DNA of 39,095 nucleotides from an uncultured Clostridia bacterium (GTDB taxonomy: Bacteria > Bacillota > Clostridia > Oscillospirales > Oscillospiraceae): assembly GCA_947058885.1 (NCBI GenBank), contig CAMSIF010000009.1, positions 1 through 39,095 of the forward strand. Reading direction: 5' to 3'. The position numbers and the translations under genes are program-made. This document shows, one piece after another, positions 30,879-39,048 of this stretch; the first letter of the stretch is position 1, and every line of letters begins with the position of its first letter. The notes beneath the pieces were generated by a model. The model saw only the letters and a program-made list of their open reading frames with translations, did no database searches and was not told where the DNA came from.

Positions 30879-32756
30879 ATGCAGATTCCAGTTTTTGACT
30901 CCAGGGACCCTCGATATAAGGCTCCCTTTGGCGCGGTCCCATGCAATACAAAACTCAGCTTTACCGTCCGCCCTTCAGCGGCGGAAGGTTTCACGTCCTG
31001 CGTTCTCCTGATATTCCGGGAGTTTGAGGGGCGGCATGAGGAAGTTCCCCTCCACCCTGCCGGGGCGGAGGGGGATTGCTTTCTGTTTTCCTGCGAGTAC
31101 GAGGCTCCCGCACAGCCGGAATTGATTTGGTACAGTTTTCGGTTTTCCCGTGCCGGCGGCTCTGTTTTGCTGCTGGACAACGGCGGTCTCAATTGGCAGC
31201 TGACAGTCTACGACGCTTCCCTTCCTACGCCGGACTGGTTTGGCAGCGGAGTGACATATCAAATTTTCCCGGACCGGTTTCGCCGGACTGGCCTGCCGGA
31301 ATCTGCTGGCCTGCTGGGAAACCGCCGTATCCATCAGAACTGGGACGAAGCGATGGAGCTGCCGGAGGACCAGGAAGGCTTGCCTGGCAGGGATTTCTTT
31401 GGCGGCACCTTGGCGGGAATTACGGAGAAGCTGGATTATTTGAAGGGGCTGAGTGTGTCGACATTATATCTTTGTCCCATTTTTGAATCTGAGAGCAACC
31501 ACCGGTATAACACGGGAGATTACGAAAAAATTGATCCTATGCTGGGTACGGAAGAGGACTTCTGCCGTCTCTGCGCCGAGGCAAAAAAACGGGGTATCCG
31601 GGTGATGCTGGACGGCGTGTTTAACCATACGGGCAGCAACAGCCGCTATTTTAACGCCGCCGGGGCCTATCCCTCCCCCGGCGCGGCTCAAAGTCAGGAC
31701 AGTCCGTATTATTCCTGGTATACCTTCCAATCCTGGCCGGAAGAATATGACGCCTGGTGGGGCATAAAGACCCTTCCCGCAGTTAATGAGGAAAACCCGG
31801 AGTATGTTCAGTTTATCATTGAGGGGCATAATTCTGTTATTCGCCGGTGGCTTCGGGCGGGCGCGGATGCCTGGAGATTGGATGTGGCCGACGAGCTTCC
31901 GGATGAATTTATTGCCCGTATTCGTAGGGCTATGATGGAAGAAAAACCGGATAGTTTTCTTCTTGGCGAGGTTTGGGAGGACGGCAGTAATAAAATCTCC
32001 TACAGCAAACGCAGAAAGTATCTTTTGGGCCGGGAGACCCACGGTTTAATGAACTATCCTTTTCGGGTAGCCGCGCTGAGCTACCTGCAAGGCTTTAATG
32101 GTGAGGAACAGCCTTACACCGCGCGGGATTTTATGGAAGCTATGGAGACTATCCGGGAGAATTATCCTCCGGCTGCCTTTTATAACGGTATGAATATGCT
32201 GACTACCCACGATACTTCCCGTGCTTTGACACTTCTTGGCGGTCCCCGTCCTGCGCCGGAGACCCGCAGGGAGCGAGCCGCCTACCGTATGACCCATGAG
32301 GAGCGGGAACACGGAAAAAGTCTTTTGAAGCTGGGCGTTCTTCTGCTCTACGCCTTTCCTGGTTCTCCCACAGTTTTCTATGGAGATGAGGCAGGCATGG
32401 AGGGCTATGAGGACCCCATGAACCGAGGGACTTACCCCTGGGGGCGTGAGGACCAGGAATTGCTGGAGTATTACCGGATTTTAGGGAAAATCCGGGCATC
32501 CCGCGCTTCTTTGCAAAAGGGTACGCTTCGCTGGCTTCACGCGGAGGGACCGGTTCTGGCTTTTGCCCGTGACTGGAGCGGCGAGACCTCCGCCGCTGTT
32601 CTAAATGCTGGAAAAAATGCAGTGGAGCTTTCTATCCCGTGGTCTGGCGGTTTCGCCGCAGACATCTTGGGCGGACAACGGTTGGCCGTTCTGGACGGGC
32701 AAATAAAGCTCTCCCTCCCCCCTTTTGGCGGAGTGCTGCTGTCAAATACTACCTGA
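30879..32756 (+). CDS. Glycoside hydrolase family 13 (alpha-amylase/neopullulanase-like)
   Basis: GVTYQIFPDRFRR; VMLDGVFNHTG; AWRLDVADELP; LLGEVWEDG; LTTHDTSRAL. ATG 30879 after AAAAGGAGA; the upstream part of the track ORF is parS leader. Confidence 0.93.
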   Translation: MQIPVFDSRDPRYKAPFGAVPCNTKLSFTVRPSAAEGFTSCVLLIFREFEGRHEEVPLHPAGAEGDCFLFSCEYEAPAQPELIWYSFRFSRAGGSVLLLDNGGLNWQLTVYDASLPTPDWFGSGVTYQIFPDRFRRTGLPESAGLLGNRRIHQNWDEAMELPEDQEGLPGRDFFGGTLAGITEKLDYLKGLSVSTLYLCPIFESESNHRYNTGDYEKIDPMLGTEEDFCRLCAEAKKRGIRVMLDGVFNHTGSNSRYFNAAGAYPSPGAAQSQDSPYYSWYTFQSWPEEYDAWWGIKTLPAVNEENPEYVQFIIEGHNSVIRRWLRAGADAWRLDVADELPDEFIARIRRAMMEEKPDSFLLGEVWEDGSNKISYSKRRKYLLGRETHGLMNYPFRVAALSYLQGFNGEEQPYTARDFMEAMETIRENYPPAAFYNGMNMLTTHDTSRALTLLGGPRPAPETRRERAAYRMTHEEREHGKSLLKLGVLLLYAFPGSPTVFYGDEAGMEGYEDPMNRGTYPWGREDQELLEYYRILGKIRASRASLQKGTLRWLHAEGPVLAFARDWSGETSAAVLNAGKNAVELSIPWSGGFAADILGGQRLAVLDGQIKLSLPPFGGVLLSNTT

Positions 32757-32765
32757 GGCCGTATG

Positions 32766-32808
32766 CAGGGCAATGTTTCACGTGAAACATTGCCCTGTTT
32801 TTGTTGTT
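32766..32808 (+). terminator. Intrinsic terminator of GH13 gene; its stem is an extended parS palindrome
   Basis: CAGGGCAATGTTTCACGTGAAACATTGCCCTG (32-nt perfect palindrome, 32766-32797) followed by TTTTTGTTGTTTTT. Confidence 0.85.
32774..32789. promoter_or_regulatory. parS: parS site 2
   Basis: TGTTTCACGTGAAACA exact. Confidence 0.97.
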
Positions 32809-32856
32809 TTTATGCTCTGGTTGAATAATTTGTGCAAAATTTTTCCTAATTTCCTG

Positions 32857-32884
32857 TTGAAATGCGGCGGCTTTGTGTTATACT
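32857..32884 (+). promoter_or_regulatory. Putative parA (soj) promoter
   Basis: TTGAAA-16 bp-TATACT. Confidence 0.5.
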
Positions 32885-32956
32885 ATACAGTACAGCTAAA
32901 AAAATGGATACGGGAGCTCCAATTGACCCTCCTGTGTCCTTTAGGGAGGTGTACCT

Positions 32957-33715
32957 GTGGCAAAAATCGTGACAGTTGTCAATCAAAAGGGCGGCGTGGG
33001 AAAAACCACAACCTGTATCAATTTGACTGCCGCTTTGCGGGAAAAGGGCTTGAAAGTCCTGCTGTGCGACTTCGACCCCCAGGCAAACGCGACCTCCGGT
33101 ATGGGTGTGGATAAGGCCTTATCTCTGGGGGTTTATGACGTGCTGCTCAACCATGTGGAACCGCGAAAACGGGTGGTCTCTACCCGATACGGCGATGTGC
33201 TGCCCTCTTCTAAAGGACTGGCGGGAGCCGGCGTGGAAATGGTTGGCCTGGACAACCGGGAACATCTGCTGCGAAAAGCTTTGGAAGAGCTTTCGCCGGA
33301 TTATGATTACATATTCGTGGACTGCCCGCCTTCCCTGGAGCTGCTGACGCTCAACGGCCTCTGTGCCGCGGACAGCGCGTTGGTGCCGGTGCAGAGCGAA
33401 TATTTTGCCCTGGAAGGTCTCAGCGATTTGATGTATACCATCCGCGCCGTGCGGCGGTCCCTGAATAAGAAGCTGGAGCTGGAGGGCGTGCTTATGACCA
33501 TGTTCGACAGCAGAACCAATCTGGCTTTACAGGTGGCGGAGGAGGTCAAAAGGTTCTTCCCTGGGAAGGTGTACGCCACGGTGATTCCCCGGAATGTACG
33601 CCTCAGCGAGGCCCCCAGTCACGGAAAACCAATCAGCGCCTATGACCGGGCTTCCCGAGGGAACGAGGCCTACGCGAAGCTGGCTGAGGAGTTTCTGCGA
33701 AAAAACAAAAAATAG
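32957..33715 (+). CDS. parA: Chromosome-partitioning ATPase ParA/Soj
   Basis: MAKIVTVVNQKGGVGKTTTCINLTAALREKGLKVLLCDFDPQANATSGMG; FVDCPPSLELLTLN; IPRNVRLSEAPSHGKP. GTG start. Confidence 0.97.
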   Translation: MAKIVTVVNQKGGVGKTTTCINLTAALREKGLKVLLCDFDPQANATSGMGVDKALSLGVYDVLLNHVEPRKRVVSTRYGDVLPSSKGLAGAGVEMVGLDNREHLLRKALEELSPDYDYIFVDCPPSLELLTLNGLCAADSALVPVQSEYFALEGLSDLMYTIRAVRRSLNKKLELEGVLMTMFDSRTNLALQVAEEVKRFFPGKVYATVIPRNVRLSEAPSHGKPISAYDRASRGNEAYAKLAEEFLRKNKK

Positions 33716-33921
33716 TATTTGTTTTTCTAGCTAGAAACGTTGGCCTCGCAGATGGAAACGGAACTTTATGGAAAGAATACTCCTTTCCTGTACCCATAAA
33801 AATTATGAGATGATTGGTATGATTTGTGTATTTTGCGGCGTTATGCGGTAATCTATAACCAGTGCGGCGCAAAGGCGGGTTTGGCGTCCGTCTAGGACTT
33901 CAGAGCAAAGGAGAATCCTCT

Positions 33922-34791
33922 ATGGCAAAAGAAAAAGGCTTGGCAAAGGGTTTGGGCGCACTGCTGGGAGACGATTTCTCCGCCGATTTTTCTGCCCCCG
34001 CTTCCACCCTGCCTATTTCTCAGATTGAAAATTTTCGCGGCCAGCCTAGAAAGAGCTTTGATCAGCAAAAGCTGGAGGAGTTAGCGGACTCCATTCGCCA
34101 GCATGGCGTTATTCAGCCGTTGACGGTGCGGCGGCTGTCTTCCGGTTACTACCAGATTATTGCCGGGGAGCGCCGCTGGCGGGCGGCACGGCTGGCCGGT
34201 TTAACGGAAATCCCCGCTGTGGTCATTGAGGCCGACGACCAGAAGGCCATGGAGCTGGCGATGATTGAAAACCTCCAGCGGGAGGACCTTAACCCGATGG
34301 AAGAGGCCGAAGGCTATCGAATTTTGGTACAGGCTTACGGTATGACGCAGGAACAAGCCGCCGCCCGGGTAGGAAAATCCCGCAGCGCGGTAACCAACGC
34401 TATGCGGCTCTTGGATTTGGCGGCGCCGCTGCAAGATATGGTGGCCGAAGGGAAGCTTTCCGCAGGGCACGCCAGGGCTGTTCTGCCCCTCTCCCCTGCC
34501 CTGCGGGCGGAAGCAGTGAAAATTGTGGTGCAGTCCGGGCTGAACGTCCGGCAGACGGAACAGCTGGTGAAACAGCTGCAGGCCAGAGACGAAGAAAAAA
34601 CTGGTAAGGACGAGGAAAAAAAGCCTGCGGCGGTGGATTATGTGGCGGAGGCCGAAAAATCTTTATCTGACCGGCTTGGCAGAGCCTGCCGCATCTCCCA
34701 CGGAAAAAAACGGGGAAAAATTGAGATTGAATACTACGGCGTGGACGACCTTAACAACCTCCTGGAAGTGTTGGAGGGAATTGGGAAATAA
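33922..34791 (+). CDS. parB: Chromosome-partitioning protein ParB/Spo0J
   Basis: KGLAKGLGALLGDD; PRKSFDQQKLEELADSIRQHGVIQPLTVR; IAGERRWRAARLAGL; IENLQREDLNPMEEA; HTH QEQAAARVGKSRSAVTNAMRLL. ATG 33922 after AAAGGAGA. Confidence 0.97.
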   Translation: MAKEKGLAKGLGALLGDDFSADFSAPASTLPISQIENFRGQPRKSFDQQKLEELADSIRQHGVIQPLTVRRLSSGYYQIIAGERRWRAARLAGLTEIPAVVIEADDQKAMELAMIENLQREDLNPMEEAEGYRILVQAYGMTQEQAAARVGKSRSAVTNAMRLLDLAAPLQDMVAEGKLSAGHARAVLPLSPALRAEAVKIVVQSGLNVRQTEQLVKQLQARDEEKTGKDEEKKPAAVDYVAEAEKSLSDRLGRACRISHGKKRGKIEIEYYGVDDLNNLLEVLEGIGK

Positions 34792-34792
34792 A

Positions 34793-34808
34793 TGTTTCAC
34801 GTGAAACA
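34793..34808. promoter_or_regulatory. parS: parS site 3
   Basis: TGTTTCACGTGAAACA exact, 2 nt after the parB stop codon. Confidence 0.97.
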
Positions 34809-34840
34809 TCCTTTTTGGAAAATTTCAACAGGAGGCATAT

Positions 34841-36145
34841 ATGCTGGATATCAGGTTTATCCGGGAAAACCCGGAAGCTGTGAGAGAAAATATAAAAAAG
34901 AAATTTCAGGAGGCCAAGCTGCCTCTGGTAGAACAGGTATTGGAGCTGGACGGGAAAAACCGCGCCGCTATTACCGAGGCCAGCGAACTGCGCGCCCAGA
35001 GAAATGACCTCAGCAAACAGATAGGTATGCTCATGGGACAGGCGAAAAAAGATCCCTCTAAATTGGAAGAGGCAGAAAAGGTCAAGGCCCGGGTAAAGGC
35101 TAACGCCGAGCGTTTGGCGGAGCTGGAGGCCCAGGAGGGAGCGTTTGAGGAGCAGATTCGTAAAATTATGCTGCAAATCCCCAATATTATTGACCCCTCT
35201 GTGCCTATTGGCCCGGACGACAGCGCAAATGTGGAGGTGGGACGGTTCGGAGAGCCGGCGGAACCGGATTTTGATATCCCCTACCACACTGAAATTATGG
35301 AGCGGTTCGACGGAATTGATATGGAAGCCGCCGGAAGAGTGTCCGGAAATGGGTTCTACTACCTGATGGGCGATATGGCAAGACTTCACGAGGCTGTGCT
35401 GGCTTATGCCCGGGATTTTATGATTGAAAAGGGATTTACCTTCTGCATTCCGCCGTTTATGATTCATGGAGCGGTTGTGGAGGGCGTCATGAGCCAGACC
35501 GATATGGATGCCATGATGTATAAAATCGAAGGCGAGGACCTGTATCTTATCGGTACCAGCGAGCACTCCATGATTGGTAAGTTTATTGACCAGATTCTGC
35601 CGGAGGAAACACTGCCCCAGACGCTGACTTCTTATTCGCCCTGCTTCCGTAAGGAAAAAGGAGCGCATGGAATTGAGGAGCGGGGCGTTTACCGTATCCA
35701 TCAGTTTGAAAAACAGGAGATGGTTGTCGTCTGTAAGGGCGAGGAGGCCATGGACTGGTACGAGAAGATGTGGCGGTTCAGCGTGGAGCTGTTCAGAAGC
35801 CTGGATATTCCTGTCCGGCAATTGGAGTGCTGTTCCGGAGATTTAGCGGACTTGAAGGTTAAAAGCTGCGATATTGAGGCCTGGTCCCCCAGACAGAAAA
35901 AATATTTTGAGGTCTGTTCCTGCTCTAATATGGGCGATGCCCAGGCCAGGAGATTGAAAATCCGGGTAAAGGGTGAGAATGGCAAGAATTATTTGCCCCA
36001 TACATTGAATAATACTGTTGTAGCGCCGCCTAGAATGCTTATCGCTTTTCTGGAAAATAATTTACAGGAGGACGGGAGCGTTCGGGTACCCGCAGCGTTG
36101 AGGCCCTATATGGGCGGAAAGGAAATCCTGACCCCCAAGCGTTAA
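34841..36145 (+). CDS. serS: Seryl-tRNA synthetase
   Basis: MLDIRFIRENPEAVRENIKKKF; LIGTSEHSMIGKFIDQILPEETLPQTLTSYSPCFRKEKGAHG...GVYRIHQFEKQEMV; NNTVVAPPRMLIAFLENNLQEDGSVRVPAALRPYMGG. Confidence 0.97.
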   Translation: MLDIRFIRENPEAVRENIKKKFQEAKLPLVEQVLELDGKNRAAITEASELRAQRNDLSKQIGMLMGQAKKDPSKLEEAEKVKARVKANAERLAELEAQEGAFEEQIRKIMLQIPNIIDPSVPIGPDDSANVEVGRFGEPAEPDFDIPYHTEIMERFDGIDMEAAGRVSGNGFYYLMGDMARLHEAVLAYARDFMIEKGFTFCIPPFMIHGAVVEGVMSQTDMDAMMYKIEGEDLYLIGTSEHSMIGKFIDQILPEETLPQTLTSYSPCFRKEKGAHGIEERGVYRIHQFEKQEMVVVCKGEEAMDWYEKMWRFSVELFRSLDIPVRQLECCSGDLADLKVKSCDIEAWSPRQKKYFEVCSCSNMGDAQARRLKIRVKGENGKNYLPHTLNNTVVAPPRMLIAFLENNLQEDGSVRVPAALRPYMGGKEILTPKR

Positions 36146-36185
36146 GCGTACTGCGCTAATTTATATGAAGAAGGAGATCGCTGCT

Positions 36186-36593
36186 ATGAAAAAGTTCCTG
36201 AAGGTTTTGGGCGCCGCCGCTTTGATTGCCGGTTTTACTCCCTACCAGGTGGAAAAAAATGAGGAAACAGGCGAGCGGACGGTAAAAGCTCTGCTGTGGA
36301 AGGCATCTAAAAAGCCCAGCCCCAGCGGAGATAAGGATGACATTACCATCAAATTTTTGTCCTTTGGGAAGGACGAGGAAGAGGCTCCCCTGTTCAGCGA
36401 TGAGTTGACTGTGGAGTACTCCCCCCGCCAGGACGGCGAGGCAGTCAAAGTGGATGACAGCGTCTCTATGGAGGAAAATATAGAGATGCCCGAACCGCCA
36501 GAGGCCCCCGAGCCTCCGGAGGCTCCAGAAGTGCCGGAAGCACCGGAAGCTCCTGAGCCGCCAGAGGCCCTGGAAGTGTCTGAAGAGGCGTAA
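36186..36593 (+). CDS. Hypothetical protein with hydrophobic N-terminus and Pro/Glu/Ala repeat tail
   Basis: MKKFLKVLGAAALIAGFTPYQVEKNEETGERTVKALLW... PEPPEAPEPPEAPEVPEAPEAPEPPEALE. Confidence 0.75.
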   Translation: MKKFLKVLGAAALIAGFTPYQVEKNEETGERTVKALLWKASKKPSPSGDKDDITIKFLSFGKDEEEAPLFSDELTVEYSPRQDGEAVKVDDSVSMEENIEMPEPPEAPEPPEAPEVPEAPEAPEPPEALEVSEEA

Positions 36594-36624
36594 AAGACTG
36601 CACAAAAGATAAGGAAGCTGTGTT

Positions 36625-37020
36625 ATGAAGAAGTTTTTGGAGGAGTTTAAGGCCTTCGCTATGCGGGGAAATGTGATGGATTTGGCCGTGGGCGTTATTG
36701 TGGGCGGCGCGTTCAGTTCCATCACCAACTCCCTTATTAACGATATTATTATGCCTGTTGTTGGTATTTTTGTCAGCGAGGCCAGCTTTGCGGATTTAGC
36801 TGTGCAGGTTGGGCCGGCTGTCATTACCTATGGCAATTTTATTCAGGCGGTTATCAATTTCCTGATTTTGGCGTTTGTTGTTTTCTGTATGGTAAAGGCC
36901 GTAAACCGGGTTGCGCGGAAGAAAACCGAAGAACCGGTTAAGCCTCCTGTGCCGCCGGAACCCTCCAATGAAGAGAAGCTTCTGACGGAGATACGGGACC
37001 TGTTGAAGGAGAAGGGATGA
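36625..37020 (+). CDS. mscL: Large-conductance mechanosensitive channel MscL
   Basis: MKKFLEEFKAFAMRGNVMDLAVGVIVGGAFSSITNSLINDIIMPVVG; C-terminal NEEKLLTEIRDLLKEKG. Confidence 0.96.
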   Translation: MKKFLEEFKAFAMRGNVMDLAVGVIVGGAFSSITNSLINDIIMPVVGIFVSEASFADLAVQVGPAVITYGNFIQAVINFLILAFVVFCMVKAVNRVARKKTEEPVKPPVPPEPSNEEKLLTEIRDLLKEKG

Positions 37021-37709
37021 GGGAGACCCTATATAAGGGCCTCCCCGCCCTGGGCCTTGATACTGGTTTGGTTCCACAACTGGAGCTGTTTGCGGGGATG
37101 TTACTGGAGAAGAACCAGGTCATGAATTTGACTGCAATTACGGAACCGAAGGACGTGGCTGCGCTGCACCTGCTGGATAGTTTGGCTTTGACAGCATGGC
37201 TGAAGGATGAGCGCGTGGTAGATGTGGGAACTGGGGCTGGATTTCCTGGGATACCGTTGGCGGCGGCTCTGCCAGAGGCTAAGTTCACGCTGCTGGACAG
37301 CTTGGGAAAGCGGGTTGGGTTTTTGCGGGAGGCCTGCGGTGAGCTGGGATTGGAGAATGTGGAGTGCGTGCAGGCGAGAGCGGAAGAGTTTGCTGGGGAG
37401 CGTCGGGAGGTTTTTGATTGTGCGGTGAGCAGGGCGGTGGCGGATTTGCCGGTGTTGTGCGAGTTATGTTTGCCGCTGGTGAGGGTAGGCGGAAGGTTTT
37501 TGGCGATGAAGTCCAGCCATTCAGAAGAGGAGGTCCGGAGGGCGGAAGGAGCCTTGGAGGTTCTGGGCGGTAAGATTGGTTGGGTGAGGGATTATACCAT
37601 TCCGGTCACTGATGTGGTGCATCGTGTGGTGTGTGTGGAGAAGGTCTCCCCTACCCCGAAGAAGTATCCGAGAAGATTTGCGCAAATAAAGAAGCAGCCA
37701 TTAGGCTAG
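37017..37709 (+). CDS. rsmG: 16S rRNA (guanine527-N7)-methyltransferase RsmG (GidB)
   Basis: EKNQVMNLTAITEPKDVAALHLLDSL; VVDVGTGAGFPGIPLAAALPEAKFTLLDSLGKRVGFL; CAVSRAVADLPVL. ATGA overlap with mscL. Confidence 0.95.
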   Translation: MRETLYKGLPALGLDTGLVPQLELFAGMLLEKNQVMNLTAITEPKDVAALHLLDSLALTAWLKDERVVDVGTGAGFPGIPLAAALPEAKFTLLDSLGKRVGFLREACGELGLENVECVQARAEEFAGERREVFDCAVSRAVADLPVLCELCLPLVRVGGRFLAMKSSHSEEEVRRAEGALEVLGGKIGWVRDYTIPVTDVVHRVVCVEKVSPTPKKYPRRFAQIKKQPLG

Positions 37710-37710
37710 G

Positions 37711-37772
37711 GCGCGAAGCGCGATTAAAGTTCTTTTTGATACTTTTTCTTTCAAGAAAAAGTATGAATGCCC
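37711..37772 (+). repeat. Dispersed palindromic repeat, copy E (reference orientation)
   Basis: GCGCGAAGCGCGATTAAAGTTCTTTTTGATACTTTTTCTTTCAAGAAAAAGTATGAATGCC; palindrome 37739-37764. Confidence 0.85.
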
Positions 37773-37794
37773 AAATAGAGAGGAGGGTATCCCT

Positions 37795-38538
37795 GTGGGA
37801 GAAACAATTGCCGTCGTCTCAGGAAAGGGCGGCACGGGGAAAACTTCGTTTACGGCGAATGTGGGTATGGCGTTGGCGCAGTTGGGGTACTCTACTCTGT
37901 GCTTGGACTGCGACGTAGGACTGAGGAATCTGGATATTGCGATGGCTATGACAGACCAGGCGATGATGGATTTTACTGATGTTCTGGCGGGGAGCTGTTC
38001 TCTGGAAGAGGCGGCGGCGCCGCATCCGCAGCAGAAACGGCTGTTTTTGTTGACTGCGCCAGCGAGGATTGGCGTAGGAGGGATTGACCCGGAGGAATTT
38101 CGGGAGCTGTTTCCTGTGATTGAGGAGAAGTTTGATTATTGCCTTGTGGATGCGCCGGCGGGATTGGATAGTGGATTCCGGCTGGCGGTAAGCGGGGCGG
38201 ACAGGGTTGTGGTGGTAACCACGACGGAGGAGAGCAGTCTGCGGGATGCTCAGCGTACGGCGATGGAGTTGGACAGGCTGCCGAGGGATCGGGTACATTT
38301 AGTGGTCAACAGGTGTCGGAAGAAGTTGTTGAAGTCTTTGCATCAGACGATTGACGACGCGATTGATGCTGCGGGGCTGCCTCTGTTGGGGGTGATTCCG
38401 GAGGATGAGACAATGCCGTTGTACGCGGGAAGGGGGGAGCCGCTGCTATTGAGTGGGAACGACTGTGCCGCCAGGGCATACCGCAATATTGCAAGGCGAA
38501 TTGATGGCCGGCGGACACCTCTTATGAAAATCAGATGA
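37795..38538 (+). CDS. MinD-like P-loop ATPase (orphan, lacks C-terminal membrane-targeting extension)
   Basis: AVVSGKGGTGKTSFTANVGMALAQLGYSTLCLDCDVGLRNLDIAMA; FDYCLVDAPAGLDSGF; ends NIARRIDGRRTPLMKIR*. GTG start after GAGGAGG. Confidence 0.85.
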   Translation: MGETIAVVSGKGGTGKTSFTANVGMALAQLGYSTLCLDCDVGLRNLDIAMAMTDQAMMDFTDVLAGSCSLEEAAAPHPQQKRLFLLTAPARIGVGGIDPEEFRELFPVIEEKFDYCLVDAPAGLDSGFRLAVSGADRVVVVTTTEESSLRDAQRTAMELDRLPRDRVHLVVNRCRKKLLKSLHQTIDDAIDAAGLPLLGVIPEDETMPLYAGRGEPLLLSGNDCAARAYRNIARRIDGRRTPLMKIR

Positions 38539-38598
38539 CTCCATGTAGCCGTCAGCAGCAGAGAGACATCAAAGGAAACGGAAAGGAAACGAGATGCC

Positions 38599-39012
38599 AT
38601 GTATATTGCTCTGATGTCCCACGACAATAAGAAGGACCTGATGGTCCAGTTCTGCTCCGCCTATGCCGGTATTTTGTCCCGGCACAATCTTTGCGCCACG
38701 AGTACCACTGGGCGCATGGTGGCTGAGGCCACCGGGTTGCATGTTCATCTCTTCTTGACTTGCCGGCATGGTGGGAGCCAGCAGATTGGCGCTAGAATTG
38801 CTTATAATGAGATGGATATGGTGTTGTTCTTTGTTGACCCGAATGATTCTGCGTTGGAAACTGAGTCGCAGTATATTTCCAGATTGTGTGATCAGAATAA
38901 TATTCCTTATGCCTCTAATGTTGCCACGGCGGAGATGCTTTTGCTTGGTATGGACAGAGGAGACCTTGACTGGAGAAAAATTGTGAATCCGAAGCATAAA
39001 TTGAATCGTTGA
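38599..39012 (+). CDS. Methylglyoxal synthase-like protein with substituted active site
   Basis: MYIALMSHDNKKDLMVQF; ATSTTGRMVAEATGLHVH; GGSQQIGARIAYNEMDMVLFFVDP; NIPYASNVATAEMLL. Confidence 0.85.
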   Translation: MYIALMSHDNKKDLMVQFCSAYAGILSRHNLCATSTTGRMVAEATGLHVHLFLTCRHGGSQQIGARIAYNEMDMVLFFVDPNDSALETESQYISRLCDQNNIPYASNVATAEMLLLGMDRGDLDWRKIVNPKHKLNR

Positions 39013-39048
39013 GGTTGGCTTTTTTACCCTATTTTGTCAGGCTCTCGT

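Noticed and set aside
33723-33737. Short palindrome TTTCTAGCTAGAAA after parA as a possible Noc-like site
   Set aside because: Only 14 nt, does not match the known Noc site (ATTTCCCGGGAAAT), single copy seen.
34792-34840. T-box riboswitch before serS
   Set aside because: The gap is about 49 nt and holds only parS3 and the RBS; no room for a T-box leader.
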